DNA from: Cyanobium gracile_A
Lineage (GTDB): Bacteria > Cyanobacteriota > Cyanobacteriia > PCC-6307 > Cyanobiaceae
Length of the DNA: 17,666 nt
Assembly (NCBI RefSeq): GCF_034931305.1
Contig: NZ_JAYGHY010000058.1
Span: 1 to 17,666, forward strand
Direction: 5' to 3'
Of this stretch, positions 13,956-17,666 are shown in pieces. The notes under the pieces are model-generated. The model did not search any database and was not told the origin of the DNA. It worked only from the letters and a program-made list of their open reading frames with translations. The translations under genes and the position numbers were made by a program. The number at the start of each line of letters is the position of its first letter. Position 1 is the first letter of the stretch.

Positions 13956-14201
13956 ATGAACGTTCTCTGGTTCCTCCTCGTCGGTGTGATTGCCGGCTGG
14001 CTTGCCGGGGTTCTCGTCAAAGGGGGAGGCTTCGGGCTCGTCGGCGATCTGGTGGTGGGCATCATCGGAGCCCTGCTCGGTGGGCTTCTCTTCAGCGGTC
14101 TCGGTGGAGCCGTGGGCGGCGGCCTGCTGGGCAGCATCGTGGTGGCCACCCTCGGTGCGGTGATCCTGCTGGTGGTGCTCAGGGTGCTCAAACGGGCCTG
14201 A
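13956..14201 (+). CDS. GlsB/YeaQ/YmgE family stress-response membrane protein
   Basis: An 81-residue, very hydrophobic, Gly-rich protein: MNVLWFLLVGVIAGWLAGVL, then KGGGFGLVGDLVVGIIGALL, then a third helix ending VVLRVLKRA. The IAGWLAG, KGGGFGLVGDLVVGIIGA and LLG pattern is diagnostic of the transglycosylase-associated (Tag) family PF04226, three-helix inner-membrane proteins often induced by stress. The molecular role is unknown. The csbD gene just downstream is another stress-associated gene, and the pairing is sensible although the gap is 65 bp. The 244 bp upstream (13712-13955) hold no gene that I can support. Confidence 0.9.
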   Translation: MNVLWFLLVGVIAGWLAGVLVKGGGFGLVGDLVVGIIGALLGGLLFSGLGGAVGGGLLGSIVVATLGAVILLVVLRVLKRA

Positions 14202-14266
14202 TCCCTGCTGAAGATCCTTCACCTCGCTGGGCCTAAGGTTCACTTCAGTTCTTTCGTCTTATCACC

Positions 14267-14446
14267 ATGAGCCTGGAAGACAAGATCAAGGCTTCCGCCA
14301 AGGATGCCGAGGGCAAGCTGCAGGCGGCGGCCGGCGAGCTCACCGGTGATGACCCACTCAAGGCCACAGGCAAGGCTAAGTAGGCTCAGGCCAAGGTAAT
14401 CGATGCCGTCGGCGATGCCCTGAAGGGTCTGGGCAATCAGGCCTGA
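14267..14446 (+). pseudogene. csbD: CsbD-like stress protein interrupted by an in-frame amber codon
   Basis: Codons 1-38 read MSLEDKIKASAKDAEGKLQA, AAGELTGDDPLKATGKAK, then TAG at 14381-14383. The same frame continues AQAKVIDAVGDALKGLGNQA to a TGA at 14444-14446. The whole 59-codon frame is a normal CsbD protein (small, charged, helical, general-stress induced, function unknown), in which the amber position usually carries Gln (GKAKQAQAK). A single C-to-T change in CAG explains it. The flanking halves are otherwise undamaged, so the mutation is recent, or it is a sequencing error, or it is suppressed. The 38-residue product would lack the second half. Confidence 0.85.
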
Positions 14447-14462
14447 CCCTTCGCCGTTTCCC

Positions 14463-14876
14463 TCAGCGGCGGCTTGACCGGCCAGTCCCTGCGCGGCCAT
14501 GGCCTGCCAGCATTCGATTCACCTGAAGCAGCAGGGCAATCGCAATCACGGCTGTCGATTGCAGCATCGGCACGGTGAGGATGGTCATCCGCTGCACCAG
14601 GCGATGTTCGGGCACGGTGTGGAAGCGGTAGCTGTCGATTCCCAGGAGGAGCGTGCCTCCCAGGGAGAGCACCAGCACAGCGACGAACAGCAGGTTCGAA
14701 AGGCGGGGCCGCTCCCGCTCCCTCCAGGCCAGCAGTCCAAGGCCGAAGTAAGGGGCAATCAGGAAGGCCAGAAACGGCAGATCCCCCGTTCGCAGCCCGG
14801 TGGTGCCCGTGCCAACGATCACCAGGCTGGCGAGAGCGGCAAGCATGCACAGCATCCGTGTGGCGCGATCAGCCAC
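14463..14876 (-). CDS. Integral membrane protein of unknown function (four predicted helices)
   Basis: A 137-residue protein if started at the GTG at 14876, 5 bp after the upstream gene's stop. A TTG at 14909 and an ATG at 14855 are in-frame alternatives. Hydrophobic segments: MLAALASLVIVGTGTTGL, PFLAFLIAPYFGLGLLAW, LLFVAVLVLSLGGTLLLG and a last one, TVPMLQSTAVIAIALLLQVN. The loops are basic (RERERPR after the second helix) and the C-terminus is Arg/Gly-rich. It forms a likely two-gene operon with the membrane protein at 14882-15163. No catalytic motif is visible. Confidence 0.65.
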   Translation of the reverse strand: MADRATRMLCMLAALASLVIVGTGTTGLRTGDLPFLAFLIAPYFGLGLLAWRERERPRLSNLLFVAVLVLSLGGTLLLGIDSYRFHTVPEHRLVQRMTILTVPMLQSTAVIAIALLLQVNRMLAGHGRAGTGRSSRR

Positions 14877-14881
14877 CGCGG

Positions 14882-15163
14882 CTATCGAAACGCCCGCAGG
14901 AGTGACCAAGACGACAGGAGCAACAGCACGGGGCCGATCACAAGCAGATCAACCCGGATGTTCGCTTCCGGCGTTCTGAGCAGCACCAGCCATTCCCAGC
15001 CGGCGAAGATCCCCCAACCCATGGCCCCGAACAACAGTGCACGGGGATGGCGGGCCACACCGGGCCATCGGAACCGCAGGGCCAGGTAGCCCGCCAGAAA
15101 AACGACGGCCACCGTCAGGATGGCTGGTGGTTGACCGACGAACAGTCTCACGAGCAGTTCCAT
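14882..15163 (-). CDS. Small integral membrane protein of unknown function
   Basis: A 93-residue protein with three hydrophobic helices: AILTVAVVFLAGYLAL, ALLFGAMGWGIFAGWEWLVL and DLLVIGPVLLLLSSWSLL. It begins MELLVRLFVGQPPA with an AGGGTGG-like ribosome site about 8 bp upstream. The motif WGIFAGWEWLVLLRTPEANI followed by RVDLL recalls widespread small bacterial membrane proteins of no known function. It is the first gene of a putative two-gene minus-strand operon. Confidence 0.65.
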   Translation of the reverse strand: MELLVRLFVGQPPAILTVAVVFLAGYLALRFRWPGVARHPRALLFGAMGWGIFAGWEWLVLLRTPEANIRVDLLVIGPVLLLLSSWSLLRAFR

Positions 15164-15270
15164 GGTTTTGCCACCCTGGTGGATGGGCGAGACCGAGCGG
15201 ATTTCTTTGCTAACAGTCGGGGGGCTTGCCTCCTCGGTTCATGGTGACCGCTGGCCAGGTTCCAAATGAG

Positions 15271-15296
15271 AAGGGCGCCCCGTGTCGGGCGCCCTT
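15271..15296. terminator. Strong GC-rich hairpin, terminator-like, between divergent genes
   Basis: AAGGGCGCCC (15271-15280), a 6-nt loop, then GGGCGCCCTT (15287-15296): a perfect 10-bp stem. Only TTT follows on the plus strand. The flanking genes point away from it (14882-15163 minus, 15450 plus), so it is not an obvious 3' end. It could be a leftover terminator, an attenuator in the metallothionein leader, or the end of an unseen small RNA. Confidence 0.5.
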
Positions 15297-15371
15297 TGGC
15301 CGGTTGCAGGGTCTGGGCTCGCGCTGCCCTGGTCGTGGCCTCTGATTCATTGATAGATCCAGGAGCCCCGC

Positions 15372-15391
15372 TTGACAGTACGGCAAGCCGT
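15372..15391 (+). promoter_or_regulatory. Candidate -35 with adjacent inverted repeat upstream of the metallothionein
   Basis: TTGACA at 15372-15377 is followed by ACGGC-AA-GCCGT (15380-15391), an interrupted palindrome. A palindrome just downstream of a good -35 is what MerR-type or SmtB/ArsR-type metal regulators use, but no good -10 is visible at 17-20 bp. The regulator is not encoded in this window. Confidence 0.3.
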
Positions 15392-15449
15392 TCCTTCCCG
15401 ATGCCGGCGGTACCAGACTGTTAGTAGCGGCACTGAGCAAGGAGAGGCC

Positions 15450-15632
15450 ATGAACGCGACCCTGGAGAAACCCGCCACGCTGCAGTGCGCCTGCCCCGGC
15501 TGCCACTGCATGGTGCAAGCGGACAGCCCGTTCCGCAGCGGCGCTTCCCTGTTCTGCAGCGAGGTCTGCGCCAAGGGGCACCCCAACGGTGAGCCCTGCC
15601 ACACGAGCTGCGGCTGGGAATGCCATGGCTGA
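15450..15632 (+). CDS. smtA: Bacterial metallothionein (SmtA/BmtA family)
   Basis: A 60-residue zinc-binding protein with nine cysteines and four histidines: CACPGCHC at 13-20, LFCSEVCAKGH at 34-44, and C50-HTSC54-GWEC58-HG. The CxCxxCxC block, the CSExCAxGH zinc-finger-like core and the terminal CxxxCxxxCHG fit the cyanobacterial SmtA layout, which holds a Zn4Cys9His2 cluster and buffers or detoxifies zinc and cadmium in the cytoplasm. Length is typical (about 56 residues in the archetype). The ribosome-binding site AAGGAGAGG lies just before the ATG. Its stop overlaps the next gene's start by 8 bp, so the two are translated together. Confidence 0.95.
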   Translation: MNATLEKPATLQCACPGCHCMVQADSPFRSGASLFCSEVCAKGHPNGEPCHTSCGWECHG

Positions 15633-15894
15633 ATCGGCTCCGCCTTCTGCGGGTCCGATTCCCCTGGAACTGCCAGCCGGCGTGCACCAGCTCTGCCGCT
15701 GTGGCCGCAGCCGTCACGGCTGGATCTGCGATGGCGCCCACCTCGGCTCCGGCTGGGTGTCACGGGAGCTGCGGCTTGATCAGGCCAGCTCGGTGATGGT
15801 CTGCGGCTGCGGCCTCTCCCACCGCTACCCGCTCTGTGATGGCCGCCACGCCAGATCGGCGGGCCGCAGACGCTGGTGGAGGTGGTGGGCCTGA
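15625..15894 (+). CDS. Dual CDGSH iron-sulfur domain protein
   Basis: An 89-residue protein from the ATG at 15625 (MAESAPPSAGPIPLELPAGV). It has two CDGSH units: CRCGRSRHGWICDGAH (about 24-39) and CGCGLSHRYPLCDGRH (about 60-75). Each carries the C-x-C...CDG-x-H three-Cys one-His set that binds a redox-active 2Fe-2S cluster. Double-CDGSH proteins of this small size occur widely in bacteria, with roles in redox or iron-sulfur handling that are largely unproven. The frame overlaps the metallothionein stop by 8 bp, so a shared function in metal or thiol homeostasis is likely. The last residues (GRRRWWRWWA) are unusual and may have been created by a junction with a gene remnant on the other strand. 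Confidence 0.9.
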   Translation: MAESAPPSAGPIPLELPAGVHQLCRCGRSRHGWICDGAHLGSGWVSRELRLDQASSVMVCGCGLSHRYPLCDGRHARSAGRRRWWRWWA

Positions 15895-16132
15895 GTGGCT
15901 CGATCGTCCGGACGGCTGCCTTCTGCCAGGCGCTGAGCTCAAGGCCCAGGCGTTGCTCAACCCAGGAGGAGGTTCTGGCTGCCTGGATGCGGCGCTCATC
16001 GCTGAGCAGGGTGGGAAGGAAGATCGCCGGCTCTGTGGTCAGGGTGCCCTTCATCACCAGGCCTCCTCCGAGCAGGAACACTGTGCTCTCGGCACCGCTC
16101 GTGTCCGGCCGGCCGTCCACCAGGCGGCTTAT
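15860..16132 (-). pseudogene. Unidentified gene fragment on the opposite strand (truncated at both ends)
   Basis: On the minus strand a continuous protein-like frame reads RLVDGRPDTSGAESTVFLLG, then MKGTLTTEPAIFLPTLLSDE, then RRIQAARTSSWVEQRLGLEL and SAWQKAAVRTIEPLRP. It begins just beyond the palindrome at 16137-16152 and has no stop before it runs into antisense of the CDGSH gene, so the 3' end seems to be lost. Coding bias is better than on the plus strand over the same 240 bp. I cannot name the family. Confidence 0.3.
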
Positions 16133-16136
16133 ATTT

Positions 16137-16152
16137 GCTATTCGCGAATAGC
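16137..16152. promoter_or_regulatory. Perfect 16-bp palindrome before the winged-helix/nucleotidyltransferase pair
   Basis: GCTATTCGCGAATAGC is its own reverse complement. It lies 15 bp before the start codon of the winged-helix gene, with TATATT (a possible -10) immediately upstream at 16130-16135. The position and symmetry fit an autorepression operator bound by the winged-helix partner, as in AbiE-type modules. This is inferred. Confidence 0.6.
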
Positions 16153-16167
16153 GAATGAGGCACGTCG

Positions 16168-16713
16168 TTGGCCCGCTTCCCCTCCAATCCCCAGCCCGTG
16201 TTGCGCCCCCAGGACCTGGTGGTGCTTCTTCGCCTGGCGCTTCCATTCGAGCTGGCACCGAGCTACGCCGCACTCGGCGCTGAGCTGGGCATCACGGCCT
16301 CTGAGGCCCATGCGGCTGTGGAGCGGGCGGTGGTGGCCAGGCTGGCCGTCAAGACCAGCGATGGCAAGCCACAGGTGATCCGTACGGCGCTGCAGCAGTT
16401 TCTCCAGCACGGTGCCCGTTACTGCTTCCCGGCCAGCCAGGGCGGGATGACCCGGGGTATTCCAACCGGGTACGCCGCCTCCCCCCTCAAGGAGCAGATC
16501 CGGCCGGGGAGCGATCCGCCGCCGGTCTGGCCGTGGAAGAACGGCACGACCCGTGGCCTCGCCTTCACCCCGCTCTACCCGAGTGTTCCTGAGGCAGCGG
16601 CGCGCAACCCGGCACTGGGGGAGCTGCTGGCCCTGTTCGATGCCGTGCGTGGCGGCAGCGCCCGTGAACAGGCCCTGGCCGTGGCGCTGCTGGAGGAGCG
16701 GCTGCAGCCATGA
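16168..16713 (+). CDS. Winged-helix DNA-binding protein, probable antitoxin partner of the nucleotidyltransferase
   Basis: A 181-residue protein. The TTG start at 16168 has a GAGG ribosome site at 16156-16159; a GTG at 16198 is an alternative. Residues 12-62 form a winged helix: VLRPQDLVVLLRLAL, then SYAALGAELGITASEAHAAV with the turn at GITAS and a wing ending VARLAVKTSDGKPQV. Residues 70-120 carry a conserved-looking block (LLxFLxHGxxYxFPAxxGG-like, here LQQFLQHGARYCFPASQGGM then TRGIPTGYA and PLKEQI). The C-terminus is helical (LLALFDAVRGGSAREQALAV). Its stop overlaps the next ATG (ATGA). In AbiE-like pairs the DNA-binding partner represses the operon and counteracts the nucleotidyltransferase. 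It differs from classical AbiEi, so the role is inferred from the pairing. Confidence 0.75.
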   Translation: MARFPSNPQPVLRPQDLVVLLRLALPFELAPSYAALGAELGITASEAHAAVERAVVARLAVKTSDGKPQVIRTALQQFLQHGARYCFPASQGGMTRGIPTGYAASPLKEQIRPGSDPPPVWPWKNGTTRGLAFTPLYPSVPEAAARNPALGELLALFDAVRGGSAREQALAVALLEERLQP

Positions 16714-17420
16714 ACCCCAATGACCCCAATGTCGCCCTGCTCGAACAGGCGGCTGCGCATCTGGGAGAGGCCCTGCTCGAGCAACTGGTGTTTGTCGGCG
16801 GAGCGGTGGCCGGTCTGTTGATCACAGATCCGGCCATGCCGGACATCCGGCCCACCCAGGATGTGGATGTGATCTGCCGCGTGATCGCCAGGGCCGACTA
16901 CTACCAGCTGGGGATGCAGCTGCGGGCACGGGGGTTCCAGGAGGACACACGGCCCGGTGCACCCCTCTGTCGCTGGTGCATCGAGCAGATCACCCTCGAC
17001 CTGATGCCCGCCCAAGGCAACATCCTCGGGTTCTCCAACCGCTGGTATCCCCTGGCCGTGGAGTCCGCCCAGCTTCAGGTGTTGCCGAGCGGCCGCTCGA
17101 TCAGGATGGTGACTGCACCGGTGTTCCTGGCCACCAAGCTGGAGGCCTTCTACGGCCGTGGGCAGGGAGCGTTTCTCTTCAGCCACGACCTGGAGGATCT
17201 GATGGCGGTCGTCGACGGTCGCGAGTCGCTGCTGGAGGAGTGTCGGCTGAGCCCGCCTGAGCTCCGGAACGCTCTCGCGGCACACTTCCAAGTCCTGTTG
17301 GCGACGCCCGCTTTCATCGAGGCAGTTCCTGCGTTCCTCCCAGGTGATCAGGCCAGCCAGCAACGACTGCCGGAACTGCTGTTGATGCTTTCTTCGATCG
17401 CGGCTTTGGCTGACTCATGA
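16710..17420 (+). CDS. AbiEii-like nucleotidyltransferase, probable toxin of a type IV-like module
   Basis: A 236-residue protein of the Pol-beta-type nucleotidyltransferase superfamily (AbiEii/DUF1814-like). The signature is visible: FVGGAVAGLL (Gly30-Gly31), then TQDVDVI with the metal-binding D51-x-D53, and a third Asp in QITLDLMP (D97). FLATKLEAFYGRGQ with FSHDLEDLMAVVDGR matches the KxxA(F)xxRxxxxKDxxDLxxL block of this family (here SHDLEDL). AbiEii-type enzymes transfer nucleotides, for instance onto tRNA 3' ends, and arrest growth in phage-infected cells. The start overlaps the winged-helix stop by 4 bp. The active-site residues all look intact, so unlike the other toxin-antitoxin pairs in the window this module appears functional. 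The substrate cannot be read from the sequence. Confidence 0.82.
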   Translation: MNPNDPNVALLEQAAAHLGEALLEQLVFVGGAVAGLLITDPAMPDIRPTQDVDVICRVIARADYYQLGMQLRARGFQEDTRPGAPLCRWCIEQITLDLMPAQGNILGFSNRWYPLAVESAQLQVLPSGRSIRMVTAPVFLATKLEAFYGRGQGAFLFSHDLEDLMAVVDGRESLLEECRLSPPELRNALAAHFQVLLATPAFIEAVPAFLPGDQASQQRLPELLLMLSSIAALADS

Positions 17421-17448
17421 CCATCTGAGCCATCCCCGCAGACGGATC

Positions 17449-17538
17449 TCAAGATGGTGCCAACCATTCCGCCAGCTTGGTGTAACGCCTGCGGCCCAGG
17501 TGATTTGTGACGGCCATTGCCAGCGCCTTCTTCTGGCC
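17449..17538 (-). pseudogene. C-terminal 29 residues of an unidentified gene, cut by the right IS3 copy
   Basis: The minus strand from the IS3 boundary inward reads GQKKALAMAVTNHLGRRRYT then KLAEWLAPS and TGA (17451-17449). It is basic, helical and protein-like, and ends convergent to the nucleotidyltransferase with 28 bp between the stops. The remainder would lie beyond the IS, outside the window. The family is not recognisable from this length. Confidence 0.4.
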
Positions 17539-17539
17539 C

Positions 17540-17565
17540 TGACGTGACCCCCCTTACTGGTCCAG
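17540..17565. repeat. Terminal inverted repeat of the right IS3 copy
   Basis: TGACGTGACCCCCC followed by ACTGGTCCAG. It pairs with the left-end repeat (101-127, opposite strand) with a one- to two-base length difference and a few substitutions, as expected for the left and right ends of an IS3 element. Confidence 0.7.
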
Positions 17566-17588
17566 TTCTTCTGAGAGCTGGTGGGTAG

Positions 17589-17666
17589 TCAGGCCGCTCT
17601 CCACTGCTGGAGGGTCTCCAGGGGCGTACGCCCCTGGAGCGCCGAATGCGGTCTGTAAGTGTTGTA
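17589..17666 (-). CDS. IS3-family transposase OrfB, C-terminal fragment (runs off the window)
   Basis: Twenty-five codons read YNTYRPHSALQGRTPLETLQ then QWRAA and TGA at 17591-17589. YNxxRPHSALxGxTP is the signature after the catalytic Glu of the DDE integrase domain in IS3-family OrfB. The rest of the enzyme lies to the right of the window. Together with the OrfA start at the left end it implies that the contig is bounded by IS3 copies. Confidence 0.85.
   Translation of the reverse strand, partial: YNTYRPHSALQGRTPLETLQQWRAA

Larger units (their letters stand above)
17540..17666 (-). mobile_element. IS3-family insertion sequence, right-hand copy (transposase 3' end only)
   Basis: The element begins at 17540 with a TGACGTGACCCCCC end that matches the inverted repeat at 101-127. 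It then carries the end of an IS3 OrfB on the minus strand and continues out of the window. It has the same orientation as the left copy. Confidence 0.75.

Noticed and set aside
14499..15089. Plus-strand 196-codon frame rich in Gln, His and Ser
   Set aside because: Shadow of the two minus-strand membrane proteins, whose clear transmembrane segments make them the real genes.
16575..17363. Minus-strand 262-codon frame
   Set aside because: Antisense of the nucleotidyltransferase with intact active-site motifs.

Overview
The window looks like cyanobacterial accessory DNA, probably from a high-GC unicellular Synechococcus/Cyanobium-type organism. This is inferred from the GC-rich coding bias, a short SmtA-type metallothionein, and a protein of the cyanobacterial family that begins MAVVNRCAV. 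Both ends run into IS3-family sequence: the OrfA N-terminus at the left and the OrfB C-terminus at the right, both on the minus strand. The segment is therefore probably a contig bounded by copies of a repeated IS. A run of 100 N lies inside a tandem-repeat array.

Left part (1-1656): a toxin-antitoxin graveyard. An intact Phd-like antitoxin (175-468, minus) is followed by the first 14 codons of a PIN toxin, which the left IS3 element cuts off. Divergent from it is an intact VapB antitoxin (656-889, plus) with a perfect 16-bp palindrome upstream, overlapping by ATGA a VapC that is lost after about 31 residues. The next 550 bp hold only gene scraps.

Centre left (1657-8646, minus): the main system, a two-partner secretion operon in the order tpsB (POTRA/barrel transporter), tpsA (TPS-domain exoprotein with at least 16 copies of a 26-residue Pro/Thr/Gln repeat and an Ig/cadherin-like C-terminal cap), then a GalNAc-transferase-like glycosyltransferase with a TPR-like tail. 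tpsB and tpsA overlap by one base (TGATG) and the glycosyltransferase starts 12 bases after tpsA. The order suggests that the operon exports a surface protein and may also glycosylate it.

Middle (8682-14446): mostly small stand-alone genes. They are a conserved cyanobacterial protein with an odd extension, an MTH1187-type thiamine-binding protein whose stop was removed by a 16-bp tandem duplication, several secreted proteins of unknown function, a decayed IS5-type transposase, a GlsB/YeaQ membrane protein, and a CsbD gene split by an in-frame amber codon.

Right part (14463-17666): two small membrane proteins (minus), then a metallothionein overlapping a dual-CDGSH protein, then an overlapping winged-helix/nucleotidyltransferase pair resembling a type IV (AbiE-like) toxin-antitoxin or defence module with a perfect 16-bp palindrome upstream. 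A gene tail cut by the right IS3 copy ends the window.
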